DNA from: Brevundimonas sp. Root1279
GTDB taxonomy: Bacteria > Pseudomonadota > Alphaproteobacteria > Caulobacterales > Caulobacteraceae
Length of the DNA stretch: 64,000 nt
Assembly: GCF_001425945.1 (NCBI RefSeq)
Contig: NZ_LMEB01000001.1
Span: 124,001-188,000, forward strand
Direction of reading: 5' to 3'
A model generated the notes under the pieces. That model saw only the letters and a list, made by a program, of their open reading frames with translations. It was not told the origin of the DNA and did no database searches. The translations under genes were made by a program, and so were the position numbers. Of this stretch, positions 45,365 to 56,700 are shown in pieces (position 1 is the stretch's first letter; every line of letters starts with the position of its first letter).

Positions 45365-46110
45365 GCGGCAAGCCGGGCAAGGTACCGACCTCGCGGGTCG
45401 ACAAGCTGCTCGGCTCCATGGGCTACGGCTCGCGCGCCGAGATGGCGCGGATGGGCAAGGCCGGCGGCATCGTGCTGGACGGCGTCGACCTGACGGATGT
45501 GTCCAGGCGCATCCCGGTCACGCCCGACCTGCCGACCCGGATGGAGATCGACGGCGAACCGCTCGATCCGCCGCCGGGCATCGTCCTGATGCTTCACAAG
45601 CCGCTCGGCATGACCTGTTCGCACAAGGAGGATGGGGCGCTCGTCTACGACGTCCTGCCTGATCGCTGGCGCCGCCGCGACCCGGCCATCTCGACCATCG
45701 GGCGGCTGGACAAGGAGACCTCCGGCCTGCTCCTGCTGACCGACGACGGCGACCTCCTGCACCGGGTGATCAGCCCCAAGAAGCATGTGCCCAAGGTCTA
45801 TCGCGCCATTCTCGCCAGACCGCTGAGCGGCGCCGAGGTCGGCCTGTTCGCCTCGGGTGAGCTGATGCTCGAGGGCGACGACAAGCCGCTCAAGCCCGCC
45901 GGGCTGGAGGTCCTGTCGCCGACCGAGGCGCGGGTCACCGTCACCGAAGGGCGCTACCACATGGTCCGCCGCATGTTCGCGGCCGTCGGCAACCACGTCG
46001 AGGCCCTGCACCGCGAGCGCATCGGCGCCCTGGCCCTGCCCGACGACCTCGCGCCGGGCGCGTGGCGGCTGACGACGCCGGACGAGATCGACCTGATCTT
46101 CGCCGGCTAG
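45361..46110 (+). CDS. RsuA-family 16S rRNA pseudouridine synthase
   Basis: An S4 RNA-binding domain (RVDKLLGSMGYGSRAEMARM, residues 11-60) precedes a pseudouridine synthase domain with the catalytic Asp in TIGRLDKETSGLLLLTDDGD near 118. VPKVYRAILARPL and VTEGRYHMVRRMFAAVGNHV are the other family motifs. RsuA modifies U516 of 16S rRNA; the subfamily here could also be RluE/F-like, so no symbol is given. The start is a GTG that overlaps the RsmC-like stop as GTGA. Confidence 0.9.
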   Translation: MSGKPGKVPTSRVDKLLGSMGYGSRAEMARMGKAGGIVLDGVDLTDVSRRIPVTPDLPTRMEIDGEPLDPPPGIVLMLHKPLGMTCSHKEDGALVYDVLPDRWRRRDPAISTIGRLDKETSGLLLLTDDGDLLHRVISPKKHVPKVYRAILARPLSGAEVGLFASGELMLEGDDKPLKPAGLEVLSPTEARVTVTEGRYHMVRRMFAAVGNHVEALHRERIGALALPDDLAPGAWRLTTPDEIDLIFAG

Positions 46111-46163
46111 GTCGGGAACCGGCCCGCCCGCCGGTCGCTAAGGCTCCGCTTGCAGGAGGCCGC

Positions 46164-47378
46164 ATGACCGGCGCGACGATCAAGAGACAGCTGCGCACCG
46201 GCCGGTCGGTCTGGGCGGACAGCCCGGGACTGGGCGTGCCGGTCCGGCCGCTGAAACAGGCCGTCTCGGTCGACGTCGCCGTGGTCGGCGCGGGCATATC
46301 CGGCGCCTTCATGGCTCATGAGCTGAGCCGGGATCATTCGGTCGCTGTGCTCGACCGGCGTCCGCCGCTGACCGGCTCGACCATCGCCTCGACCGCCCTG
46401 CTGCAATGGGAGATCGACCTGCCGCTGACGGTGCTGGGCGAGCGCATCGGACCGGCGAAGGCGAAGCGGGCCTATCTCCGCTCCCGCGCCGCCGTCGATG
46501 CGCTGAAGCGGATCGTCGAGGCGGAGCGCATCGTCTGCGGACTGAAGGACAAGGGCAGCCTCTACCTGGCCGGGGACGAATACGGCCATCGCGCCCTGGA
46601 GGTTGAGGCAGAGGCCCGCGCCGCCATCGGTCTCGAGAGCGAGTACTTAGGCCCGGCCGCCTTGCGCGAGCGGTTCGGCATCGACCGCACCGGCGCCATC
46701 GTCAGCCAGGGCTCGGCCAGCGGCGACCCCGCGCGGCTGGCGGCCGGTCTGTTGCGACGGGCGCAGGCGGCGGGGGCCCGGGTCTATTCCCGCGTAGAGG
46801 TGCTGGAGGCGGCCAGCGATCCGGACGGCGTCACCCTGCTGACCGACGCCGGACATGCGGTGCGGGCCAGGACGGTCGTCTTCTGTTGCGGCTATGAGTT
46901 TCCCAAGGGCGTGCCGACGCCGGGCGCCAAGGTCATCTCGACCTGGGCCATGGCGTCAAAGCCCCGCCAACGCTGTCCGGCCTGGCTGCGGGACACGCTC
47001 GTCTGGGAGGCGTCCGACCCCTATCTGTATTTCCGGATGGGCGGCGACGGCCGGGTGATCGTCGGCGGCGAGGACGAGCCCACGCCCGAGGCCCACGAGG
47101 ACAAGGCCAAACTCCGGCGCAAATACCGGACGATCGCCGCCAAGCTCAAGCGGCTGCTGCCCCAGGTCGAGTTTGAGATCGACTACAGCTGGGCCGGGGC
47201 CTTCGGCGAGAGCGCCACCGGCTTGCCGTCGATCGCGCCCGTGCCCGACATGGACCATTGCTGGGCGGTGATGGGCTTCGGCGGCAACGGCATCACCTAC
47301 TCGGTCATCGCTTCCGAGGTGGTCGCGGCGGCCATCCGGGGCGGGGCCGACCCGGACGCCGACCTGTATCGGCCTTGA
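46164..47378 (+). CDS. FAD-dependent oxidoreductase (DadA/DAO family)
   Basis: A 404-residue flavoprotein. The FAD-binding motif VAVVGAGISGAFMAHELS begins near residue 38, followed by VLDRRPPLTGSTIASTALLQ, and the C-terminal FAD contact ends in SWAGAFGESATGLPSIAPVP and MGFGGNGITYSVIA. DAO-family members oxidise amines such as D-amino acids, sarcosine or glycine; the substrate is unknown and no partner subunit lies nearby. AGGAGG precedes the ATG well, which excludes the longer frame overlapping the RsuA-like gene. trpF starts 31 bases downstream. Confidence 0.88.
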   Translation: MTGATIKRQLRTGRSVWADSPGLGVPVRPLKQAVSVDVAVVGAGISGAFMAHELSRDHSVAVLDRRPPLTGSTIASTALLQWEIDLPLTVLGERIGPAKAKRAYLRSRAAVDALKRIVEAERIVCGLKDKGSLYLAGDEYGHRALEVEAEARAAIGLESEYLGPAALRERFGIDRTGAIVSQGSASGDPARLAAGLLRRAQAAGARVYSRVEVLEAASDPDGVTLLTDAGHAVRARTVVFCCGYEFPKGVPTPGAKVISTWAMASKPRQRCPAWLRDTLVWEASDPYLYFRMGGDGRVIVGGEDEPTPEAHEDKAKLRRKYRTIAAKLKRLLPQVEFEIDYSWAGAFGESATGLPSIAPVPDMDHCWAVMGFGGNGITYSVIASEVVAAAIRGGADPDADLYRP

Positions 47379-47409
47379 CCCTCGCCCCAGCGCGGCGCAC
47401 CTCAGGGCC

Positions 47410-48048
47410 ATGACTTCCGCCAAGATCTGCGGCCTGACGACCCCCGAGACCCTCGACGCTGCTCTCATCGGCGGCGCGGCCTTCGTCGGGGCGGTGATCT
47501 TTCCGAAGAGCCCTCGCCACATCGCGCCGCTCCACGCCGCGACCCTGTTCGAGCGCGCCCGCGGCCGGGCCAAGGTGGTGGCCGTGACGGTCGATGCCGA
47601 CGACGCCCTGCTGACCGAGATCGCCCTGATCCTGAAGCCGGATCTGATCCAGCTGCACGGGAGCGAGACCCCTGCGCGGGCCGAGACCGTCCGTACGCTG
47701 ACGGGCACCGGGATCATCAAGGCCCTGCCGATCCGCACACACGAGGATTTCGCCGAGGCCAACGCCTGGGAGCCCTTCGTCGACCACCTGATGTTCGACG
47801 CCAAGCCGCCCGAGGGCTCGGCCCTGCCGGGCGGGGTCGGGGCCCGTTTCGACTGGACCCTGCTGGCCGACCGGGCCTTCCGCCATCCGTGGTTCCTGGC
47901 CGGCGGGCTGGATCCGACGAACGTCGGCGAGGCGATCCACGTGTCGGGCGCGCCGATGGTGGACGTGTCCTCTGGCGTCGAAAGCGCGCCGGGTGTTAAG
48001 GACCGTGCCCTGATCACCGCGTTTCTGGACGCTGTCCGGGCCGCCTGA
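47410..48048 (+). CDS. trpF: Phosphoribosylanthranilate isomerase
   Basis: Third step of tryptophan synthesis from anthranilate, an Amadori rearrangement. A TIM barrel of 212 residues. [20 protein letters not shown] holds the catalytic Cys near residue 6, and [24 protein letters not shown] and [15 protein letters not shown] are conserved. [15 protein letters not shown] is the phosphate-binding end. It starts the trpF-trpB-(two small genes)-trpA cluster, 32 bases before trpB. Confidence 0.97.
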   Translation: MTSAKICGLTTPETLDAALIGGAAFVGAVIFPKSPRHIAPLHAATLFERARGRAKVVAVTVDADDALLTEIALILKPDLIQLHGSETPARAETVRTLTGTGIIKALPIRTHEDFAEANAWEPFVDHLMFDAKPPEGSALPGGVGARFDWTLLADRAFRHPWFLAGGLDPTNVGEAIHVSGAPMVDVSSGVESAPGVKDRALITAFLDAVRAA

Positions 48049-48080
48049 TTTCCGCCGCCTCCCCGCGCGAGACCTGTCCT

Positions 48081-49295
<1,215 letters not shown>

Positions 49296-49298
49296 GAC

Positions 49299-49745
49299 AT
49301 GAAGCTGATCCTCACGGTCGCGACAGCGATCGCTCTTCTGGCCGGTTCGGCGGCGGCCCAGAGCCAGCCGGCGGACACCCAGATTCTGCCGGGCGCGACG
49401 CCCGCGCCGGACTGCGGCAATCTTTACGGCTTCGCGGGCAAGGCGTTCTGCGTCAGCGCGCCTCTGGCGGGCATCGGCGCGCTCGCCGACGCCTATATCG
49501 TCGACCTGCAGGGCCGCGGCTGGCTGCCCGCCGGCGGCGATGACAATCGCGTGGTCTTCGTGAAGCGTCGCGAGGGGGGCGGCTGCGACGGGCTGCAGAT
49601 GCAGCTCTTCTATGACACCTCGGCGCCGAGCGGCCCGGAAACGCTCGGCTATCTCGGCTTCGGGGTGATCCCGGGCGATGTCTGCGCCGCCCCGCCCAAC
49701 GAGCAACCGGCCCCGCCGGCGCCGGCCAAGGCGGCGGGTCAGTGA
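49299..49745 (+). CDS. Four-cysteine secreted protein, copy 1, inside the trp cluster
   Basis: I do not recognise a family. The 148-residue product has a signal peptide (MKLILTVATAIALLAGSAAA, cut before QSQ) and a mature domain of about 100 residues with four cysteines: Cys39 (DCGNL), Cys51 (FCVSAP), Cys96 (GGGCDGL), Cys129 (GDVCA). A central helix and strand read DAYIVDLQGRGW and NRVVFVKRR. The next gene shares this framework, so they are paralogs. The cysteines probably form two disulfides in the periplasm. It starts three bases after trpB, so it is in the same transcript. Confidence 0.8.
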   Translation: MKLILTVATAIALLAGSAAAQSQPADTQILPGATPAPDCGNLYGFAGKAFCVSAPLAGIGALADAYIVDLQGRGWLPAGGDDNRVVFVKRREGGGCDGLQMQLFYDTSAPSGPETLGYLGFGVIPGDVCAAPPNEQPAPPAPAKAAGQ

Positions 49746-50164
49746 TGCTGGCTGTTCTGGCGACCGCCGCGGCCCTGCTCGCCGCCCCGCAGGCCTCGGC
49801 GCTTCTGCCGCAGACCGCGAACCTGCCCTTGGGCCCGAACTCGACCGTGTCCGCCGACTGCGGCGGCCTGGGTGCGGACATCGCTCGCGAGCCCGAACGG
49901 GTCTGCGTCGGCGTGCCGGCCGCGTCGCTCGACGCCGAGTTGCGGTTCTACGTCGCCGAGGCCGCCGCTCGCGGCTGGCCGGTCGTGGGCGCCCGCGAGA
50001 CCGCGATCCAGCTGGAGCGCAAGCACGCCACGGGCGGCGCCTGCGACGCGCTTGTCATCGTTGCGTATTCGCCCGAGACCGCCGATGGCGCCTTGCCTCC
50101 GGAGATCTTCATCCTGTTCGGCTTTGACGCCGATATCCCCTGCCTGGCCCCGACGACGCCATGA
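49745..50164 (+). CDS. Four-cysteine secreted protein, copy 2, inside the trp cluster
   Basis: A 139-residue exported protein with a signal peptide (MLAVLATAAALLAAPQASA). It repeats the framework of the gene before it: Cys39 (ADCGGL), Cys54 (VCVGVP), Cys100 (GGACDAL), Cys133 (DIPCL), with the shared helix FYVAEAAARGW and strand AIQLERK. The ATG overlaps the previous stop as TGATG; a GTG one codon earlier is possible. Its own stop overlaps the trpA start as ATGA. Both overlaps indicate coupled translation with trpA. Function unknown. Confidence 0.8.
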   Translation: MLAVLATAAALLAAPQASALLPQTANLPLGPNSTVSADCGGLGADIAREPERVCVGVPAASLDAELRFYVAEAAARGWPVVGARETAIQLERKHATGGACDALVIVAYSPETADGALPPEIFILFGFDADIPCLAPTTP

Positions 50165-50997
50165 CCACCGCCCGCATCGACTCCCGTTTCGCCGCGCTGA
50201 AGGCCGAGGGTCGGGCCGGCTTCGTCGCCTATGTCATGGCCGGGGACCCCTCGCGCGATGAGGCTCTCGAGATCCTGCGCGGCCTGCCCGCGGCCGGCGC
50301 CGACATCATCGAACTGGGCTTCCCCTTCTCGGACCCGATGGCCGAGGGCCCGCCGATCCAGCGCGCCGCCCTGCGCGGGCTGAAGGCCGGACTGACGCTG
50401 AAGGGCACGCTGGCCCTCGCCGCCGCCTTCCGTGAGGGCGACGCCGCGACGCCGGTGATCCTGATGGGCTACCTCAACCCGATCGAGACCTACGGCTACG
50501 AGGCCTTCGCAACCGATGCGGCGGCTTCGGGCGTGGACGGCCTGATCGTCGTCGACTGTCCGCCGGAAGAGGCCGGACCGCTGTCGGACGCGCTCGACGC
50601 CGCCCAGGTCTCGCTGATCCGCCTGGCCACCCCGACCTCGGACGACGCCCGGCTGAAGATCATCGCCGAGCGCACTTCGGGCTTCGTCTACTATGTCTCG
50701 GTGGCAGGGGTGACCGGGGTCAAGGAAGCCCAGGCCGGCTCCGTCGCCCCGGCGGTCGAGCGCGTGCGCAAGGCCTCCGGCTTGCCGGTCGCCGTGGGTT
50801 TCGGGGTCAAGACGCCTGAACGCGCCGCCGAGATCGCCCGCGTCGCGGACGCCGTCGTGGCCGGCTCAGTCCTGGTCGACGAGGTCGCCGCCGCTCTCGA
50901 GGCGAACGAAGCGGCCTCGGGTCGCGTTCTGGCCAAGGTGCGCAGCCTCGCGGATGCGGTGCGCGGCGCGCGGGTTAGCGAAGCGGCCCTGTCCTGA
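50161..50997 (+). CDS. trpA: Tryptophan synthase alpha chain
   Basis: Cleaves indole-3-glycerol phosphate to indole for the beta chain. A TIM barrel of 278 residues. FVAYVMAGDPSRDEALEILR opens it, the catalytic Glu is in DIIELGFPFSDPMAEGPPIQ near residue 48, and the catalytic Asp region is VILMGYLNPIETYGYEAF. GFVYYVSVAGVTGVK and VAVGFGVKTPERA are the phosphate-binding loops. Its start overlaps the four-cysteine gene copy 2 by four bases. accD begins 59 bases later. Confidence 0.97.
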   Translation: MTTARIDSRFAALKAEGRAGFVAYVMAGDPSRDEALEILRGLPAAGADIIELGFPFSDPMAEGPPIQRAALRGLKAGLTLKGTLALAAAFREGDAATPVILMGYLNPIETYGYEAFATDAAASGVDGLIVVDCPPEEAGPLSDALDAAQVSLIRLATPTSDDARLKIIAERTSGFVYYVSVAGVTGVKEAQAGSVAPAVERVRKASGLPVAVGFGVKTPERAAEIARVADAVVAGSVLVDEVAAALEANEAASGRVLAKVRSLADAVRGARVSEAALS

Positions 50998-51056
50998 CGT
51001 AAACTTCCCGGTCGCGAAGCTTCGCATCGCGCCCGAAAATGTTCTAAGGACCCGCC

Positions 51057-51950
51057 ATGGTCGACAAGAACAAACCTCAGGCTGAGAAGCGCGGCGGCTG
51101 GCTGTCCCGCTTCGCCCCCGGCGTGCGCAAGATCGTCAGTCGTCGGGACACCCCCGACAACCTCTGGGTCAAGGACCCGGACACCGGCGAGATGCTGTAC
51201 CGGGTGGACCTGGAGGGGGCCCTGTGGGTCACCCCGACCGGCCGGCACATGCGCATCGACGCCCCGACGCGCCTGCGCTTCACCTTCGACGACGGCGAGT
51301 TCGAGACCATCGACACGCCGAGCGTGCCGGAGGACCCGCTCAAATTCTCGGACGGCAAGCCGTACAAGGATCGCCTGAACGCGGCCCGCAAGGCGGCCGG
51401 CCGCAAGGACACCATGGCGATCGGCTTCGGCTCGATCGACGGGACCGAGGCGGTGGTCATCGTTCAGGACTTCACCTTCATGGGCGGTTCGCTCGGCATG
51501 GCGGCGGGTGAGGCCTTCATCGCCGCCGCTCACGCGGCCATTGAGCGCAAGGTCCCGCTGGTCTGCTTCACCGCCGCCGGCGGCGCGCGGATGCAGGAGG
51601 GCGCCCTCAGCTTGATGCAGATGGCCCGCACGACCCTGGCCATCCAGGAACTCAAGGCTGAACAGTTGCCTTTCGTCGTGGTCCTGACCGACCCGACCAC
51701 GGGTGGCGTCACGGCCAGCTACGCCATGCTGGGCGACGTCCATCTGGCCGAGCCGGGCGCCCTGATCGGCTTCGCCGGTCCGCGCGTCATCGAGGCCACC
51801 ATCCGCGAGAAGCTGCCCCCCGGCTTCCAGCGCGCTGAATATCTCCAGGAGAAGGGCATGGTCGACAAGGTCGTCACTCGCGCCGACCTGCCGCGCGTGC
51901 TGAGCCAGATCCTGTCGATGCTGATGGGCGGGACGCGCCGGGCGGCCTGA
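51057..51950 (+). CDS. accD: Acetyl-CoA carboxylase carboxyltransferase beta subunit
   Basis: Transfers the carboxyl group from biotin to acetyl-CoA to make malonyl-CoA, as a partner of AccA. The crotonase-like core has DFTFMGGSLGMAAGEAF, PLVCFTAAGGARMQEGALSL, and DPTTGGVTASYAMLGDV. The N-terminal zinc ribbon is degenerate: the four expected cysteines are replaced by Asp40, Thr43, Thr59 and a Gly near 62 (WVKDPDTGEMLYRVD, WVTPTGRHMRI). Similar losses occur in other alphaproteobacteria. AAGGA precedes the ATG. folC follows after ten bases. Confidence 0.96.
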   Translation: MVDKNKPQAEKRGGWLSRFAPGVRKIVSRRDTPDNLWVKDPDTGEMLYRVDLEGALWVTPTGRHMRIDAPTRLRFTFDDGEFETIDTPSVPEDPLKFSDGKPYKDRLNAARKAAGRKDTMAIGFGSIDGTEAVVIVQDFTFMGGSLGMAAGEAFIAAAHAAIERKVPLVCFTAAGGARMQEGALSLMQMARTTLAIQELKAEQLPFVVVLTDPTTGGVTASYAMLGDVHLAEPGALIGFAGPRVIEATIREKLPPGFQRAEYLQEKGMVDKVVTRADLPRVLSQILSMLMGGTRRAA

Positions 51951-51960
51951 GCACCGCCTG

Positions 51961-53244
51961 ATGGATCCGATTTCCGAACGCCTGCGCCAACGGCACCCCC
52001 AGCGCATCGACCTGTCGCTCGGGCGGATGCGCGCCCTGTGCGCGGCCCTCGGTGATCCCCAGAACGAATTGCCGCCGGTGGTCCATGTCGCCGGCACCAA
52101 CGGCAAGGGCTCGACTGTCGCCTTCCTGCGCGCCATCGCCGAGGCCGCCGGCCTGCGCGTCCACGTCTATTCTTCGCCCCACCTGGTCCGCTTCAACGAG
52201 CGCATCCGGCTGGCCGGCCAGTTGATCGACGACGCCACGCTGAACGCCATTCTCGACCGGGTCGAGGCGGCGATGGGCGACGGCGCCGAGGCGACGGTGT
52301 TTGAAAGCACCACGGCCGCCGCCCTGCTGGCCATGAGCGAGGCCCCCGCCGACCTGGCCATCATCGAGGTCGGCCTCGGCGGCGTGCTGGACGCAACAAA
52401 CGTCATTGAGCGGCCGCTGCTCAGCCTGATCACGCCGGTCGACCTGGATCACCGGGAATTCCTCGGCGACACCCTCACCGCCGTGGCCGGTGAGAAGGCC
52501 GGGATTCTCAAAGCCGGGGCCCCCGGTCTGGTCGCGCGCCAGCCCGAGGAGGCCATGGCCGTGATCGAGCGCGCCGCGGCCGCCGTGCAAGCGCCGCTGA
52601 CGGTCATGGGCGTCGATTTCGACGCCTGGGCCGAGCGCGGCGGCATGGCCTGGCAGGACCAGCAGCGCTTCCTCGACCTGCCCGCCCCGGCCTTGGCCGG
52701 GCCGCACCAGATCGACAATGCCGCCCTCGCCGTGGCCGCGGCGCTCGAACTGGATCTGCCCGCGGCGGCGATCGCCAAGGGGCTGCAGACGGTGCGCTGG
52801 CCGGCCCGGATGCAACGGTTGACCGCCGGGCCCTACGGCGAGGCGGCCCGGGCGGCCGACGCCGAGCTGTGGCTGGACGGGGGACACAATCCGCACGCCG
52901 CCCGCGCCCTGGCCGAGGCCCTGGCCGAGCGGCAGGCCAAGGCGCCGCGGCCCGTGGCTCTGATCGTCGGCATGCTGGCCAACAAGGACGCCGGCGGCTT
53001 CTTCGAGGCCCTGTCCGCCAGCGGCGCGACGGTCTTCACCGTCCCCTTCGAGGGAGCCGCTGCCGAGCCGGAGGCCCTGGCGTCCGTCGCCCGCGGCCAC
53101 GGCCTCGGCGCCACGCCGTGCGCCTCGGTTGATGAGGCCATGGAGCGCGCCCTGCGTCTCGGCGCGGGCCGCGTCGTCATCTGCGGCTCGCTCTACCTGG
53201 CGGGCGAGGTTCTCGGGGCCAGCCGAGAAACCTGGCCTGACTGA
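51961..53244 (+). CDS. folC: Dihydrofolate synthase / folylpolyglutamate synthase
   Basis: Adds glutamate to dihydropteroate and folates. The ATP loop HVAGTNGKGSTVAFLRAIAE lies near residue 43, and YSSPHLVRFNERIRL, AIIEVGLGGVLDATNVIE and ITPVDLDHREFLGD are family motifs of the Mur ligase-like core. The C-terminal domain has WLDGGHNPHAARALAEALAE. The 427 residues are usual. It follows accD closely, as in many proteobacteria, and ends at a bidirectional terminator shared with trxA. Confidence 0.96.
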   Translation: MDPISERLRQRHPQRIDLSLGRMRALCAALGDPQNELPPVVHVAGTNGKGSTVAFLRAIAEAAGLRVHVYSSPHLVRFNERIRLAGQLIDDATLNAILDRVEAAMGDGAEATVFESTTAAALLAMSEAPADLAIIEVGLGGVLDATNVIERPLLSLITPVDLDHREFLGDTLTAVAGEKAGILKAGAPGLVARQPEEAMAVIERAAAAVQAPLTVMGVDFDAWAERGGMAWQDQQRFLDLPAPALAGPHQIDNAALAVAAALELDLPAAAIAKGLQTVRWPARMQRLTAGPYGEAARAADAELWLDGGHNPHAARALAEALAERQAKAPRPVALIVGMLANKDAGGFFEALSASGATVFTVPFEGAAAEPEALASVARGHGLGATPCASVDEAMERALRLGAGRVVICGSLYLAGEVLGASRETWPD

Positions 53245-53271
53245 GGGCTGTTCGTCGCTCATCGGCCAACG

Positions 53272-53309
53272 AAAAACCCCGCCCGGACGAACCGGACGGG
53301 GCTTGTTCT
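53272..53309. terminator. Bidirectional terminator between folC and trxA
   Basis: CCCCGCCCGG and CCGGACGGGG pair over ten positions with one mismatch and a five-base loop. AAAAA flanks the left side, giving TTTTT for leftward transcripts (trxA). CTTGTTCTT on the right serves folC. Placement between converging stops fits a shared terminator. Confidence 0.85.
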
Positions 53310-53326
53310 TCAATCCGCGGCGGCGC

Positions 53327-53656
53327 TTACGCCTGAATGCCGGCCTCGGCGAGCCATTCCACGATCTTGCCCTTGGGCATGGCGCCGACCTTCATCGAGG
53401 CCATCTGGCCGTCCTTGAACAGCATCAGGGTCGGAATGCCCTTCACGCCAAGTTTCGACGGCACCATGGGGCTGTCGTCGATGTTGACCTTGGCGATGGT
53501 GACCTGGCCTTGCAGTTCGTCGGCGATCTGCTCCAGGGCGGGGCCGATCTGTTTGCAGGGGCCGCACCATTCCGCCCAGAAGTCCACCAGCACGGGGGTG
53601 GACGACTTCAGGACGTCGGCGTCGAAGCTCTCGTCGGTGACCTTGACGGTGGCCAT
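53327..53656 (-). CDS. trxA: Thioredoxin
   Basis: The general cytoplasmic disulfide reductase. Residues 24-38 contain [15 protein letters not shown] with active Cys31 and Cys34; the cis-proline loop is [13 protein letters not shown]. The 109-residue length is standard for Trx1. The ATG at 53656 has GGAGAA upstream, so the longer open frame is rejected. It is the last gene of the leftward addB-addA group, 85 bases after the addA stop. Confidence 0.97.
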   Translation of the reverse strand: MATVKVTDESFDADVLKSSTPVLVDFWAEWCGPCKQIGPALEQIADELQGQVTIAKVNIDDSPMVPSKLGVKGIPTLMLFKDGQMASMKVGAMPKGKIVEWLAEAGIQA

Positions 53657-53741
53657 GCATGTTCTCCGTTGCGCACGCGGCGCTGATAGACTGCGCTGAT
53701 TCCAGCGATTGATGGGGATGTGGGGCGAACCGCGCCGCAAA

Positions 53742-56700
53742 TCAACGGACGGTCGAGGCGGCGTCCATCAACGCCCGCGGGATCGGCGTCAGGCGCGGCC
53801 CGTCGGTCCACACCAGGGCGGCCTCGACCTCGCGGTCCGGATACAGCTGGCGCAGCACCGCCGCATAGGCCGCCAGCTGCAGCACATAGGCGGGGTCGGC
53901 GTCTTCGGCGCGGTCGGGGGCGGGGCGGTTGGTCTTGTAGTCGACGACCAGCACCCGCTCAGGCGTGATCACCAGACGGTCGATCCGTCCTGAGATCGGG
54001 ACATCGCCGAACCGTCCGCTGATCGCCACCTCAGCGCGGGAGCCCTCGCCGAATACCGGCGCGAAGCGGGCGTCGTCCAGCACGCCGAAGGCCGCCGCGA
54101 TCATCTCGGTGCGCTGGGCGTCGTTCAAATCCCGCTCGCGAGACAATAGCCTCATCGCCGCCTCGGCCCGGTCGCTTGCCGGCAGTTCCGGCAGCCGCTC
54201 GAGCAGGCGGTGAATCAGGTCGCCGCGACGGAAGCGGCCCAGCGGGGCGCCGCCGCCGTCCGGACCGGCCGTGGCCAGGGGGGAGGGGGCCGAGACCCGG
54301 ATCGCGCCTTCCAGCTGGGACGGCGCCGCCGTCCGCGCCGCCCGGTCCGGGATCGGCGCCTGCGTCGCCCAGCCGGGTGTGATGGTCGCCGGCGCCGCGA
54401 CGCGGGCGGTGGCGGTCAGCCGGGTCGGCTCAGCCCCGTAGCGCCGGCGTCCCTCGTTTTCGTGCGTGTCTTCGAGGCCGTCGAAGGCGTCCGTCAGCAC
54501 CTCCCACCAGCTGCCGTCGTCATAACCCTTGCCCGCCTTGGCCGAGCCCTTGCCGAGGATCCACAAACGGTCCCGCGCCCGGGTCAAGGCGACATAGAGC
54601 AGGCGCAGGCTCTCGGCGTCGGTGCGCGCCTGCCGCGCCGCCCGGGCCTCGGCGGAACGCTCGCAGTCCGCCTTGGCCGAGCCCGGCGCCATCAGCCAGG
54701 CCTCGGTCCCGTCGTCCAGCGCCACCGGCATCAACGACGGCCCTTGCGCCTTCGCCCGACTGGTGGTGTCCGGCAGGATGACGATCGGCGCCTCCAGCCC
54801 CTTGGCGCCGTGCACGGTCATCACCCGAACCTCGCCCCGCGGCCCCTCCAACTCGCGCTTGACCTCGACGTCGGCGGCCTCCAGCCGCGCCACGCAGGTC
54901 TCCAGGTCGATGGCGCCGCGGCCCTCGGCCGCCAGCACCTGGTTGAGCGTCTCGTCGATCGCCTCCTCGGCCTCGCGTCCCAGCCGGCGCAGGATGCGGG
55001 CCCGGCCGGTCAGGCCCGCCGCGTCGACCCGGTTGAGCAGGCCGGCGAAGAAGGCGAAGGGATCGCGGTCGCGGCTGTCCAGGGCGACGCGCAGCAGGTC
55101 GCGCGCGTCTGTCCATTCGGCCCGCTCGCCGGCGCGGGCAGTCAGTTCGCGCCACAGCCCGCGGCGTTTCGGATCGGCCCCGGCCAGCTGATAGAGGCCG
55201 TCCTCGTCGACGTCGCAGAAGGGGCTGCGCAGCACCTCCGCCACCGTCAGGTCGTCGTCGGGGAACAGGGCGAAGCGGGCCAGGGCGATCAGATCGTCAA
55301 AGACGATGTGCGACGACAGCTTCAGCCGGTCGGCGCCGGCCACCGGCACGCCGGCGCTCTTCAGCGCCCGGATAATCTCCTCGAAGGTCGCGTCGCGGCG
55401 GCGCACCAGGATGAGGAAGTCGTCATAGCCGCACGGCCGCGGCGCCCGGGTTTTGCGATCGTAGACGGCGATCCCTGTCTCGACATGGCGGCGGATCTCC
55501 TCGGCCAGATCCCTGGCCAGGCGTTTGCGCGCCGAGCCGGCGGACTCCTGGTCCACGGGCGCGTCCCAGGCCTCGCGTTCAGGCCCCTTGATCTCCTCGT
55601 GCAGGCGCCAGAGCTCTACGCCGCCGGACTGTCCGACCCGCTTGGCCTTGTGCGGCGGCACGATGGCGACGTCCTCCCCGACCAGGGCCGCGGCGCGTTC
55701 CGGGGTGTGGAAGACGGCGTCGACGAAGTGCAGCACCTCGGGCGTCGAGCGGAAGGACGTGATCAGCTCGATGCCGGCGAAGGCCGCGCCCGCGCCCTGA
55801 GCCAGTTGGTCATAGCGTTGCGATTCCTTGCGCAGCCGCTCAGGACGCGCGCCCTGGAAGGAGTAGATCGACTGCTTTTCGTCGCCGACCGCGAAAAGGG
55901 TGCGGTCCAGCCGCTGTCCCGAAGTCGGGATTGGCCCGAAGCGCCGCCCACCCTCGCCGGCGAAGAAATTCTCGGTCAGGGCGCGCAGAATGTCCCACTG
56001 CTGTGGCGCGGTGTCCTGGGCCTCGTCGACGAGGACGTGCTCGATGCCGCCGTCCAGCTTGTACAGCACCCAGTCGGCCGACGAACGCACGGTCAGCAGC
56101 TCGACCGTCCGGTCGACCAGATCGCCGAAGTCGAGTGCGCCCGCCGCCGCCTTGGCCTGCTCGTAATAGCGGGCGTGCGCCGTCGCGAGGGTTAGAACGT
56201 GGATGGTGTCCTCGGCGACCCGGACCCGGCGCAGGGCCTCCAACGCCGATATGTATTTGAGCTGCAGCTGGTCCAGCCAGGCCGCCGAGGCCACCGGCGC
56301 CTTGGCCGTGGCCATCTTGGCGCGCGGCGTGCCCGTGCCGGTCAGGAAGACGTCGCCGAGCCCAGCGAAGCTCCACTCGGCGCCGCGCATGGCGGCGGCG
56401 ATCTTCTGGTCGTTGGCCGAGCCGGTCGCCATGGCCTCGGCATGGCCGAGCCATTCGCCGCGGACGATCCAGCGCAGGAAGTCGGTCTCCAGGCCCGCGA
56501 CCGTGTCGTCCGGATGCGCCCCGGTCAGGGCGTGCGGTCCCGGCGCGGCCCCGTCGCCGACCCGCGCGACATAGTCGGCCAGCTTGACCCGTTCAGCCTC
56601 GATCATGCCCAGCAGGGACTGGAAGCTGTTCCAGTCCAGCTCCACCGCCAGGTGGCTGTAGGCCCGGCCGACCAGGCCGTCGGGATCGTTCAGCGCCGCC

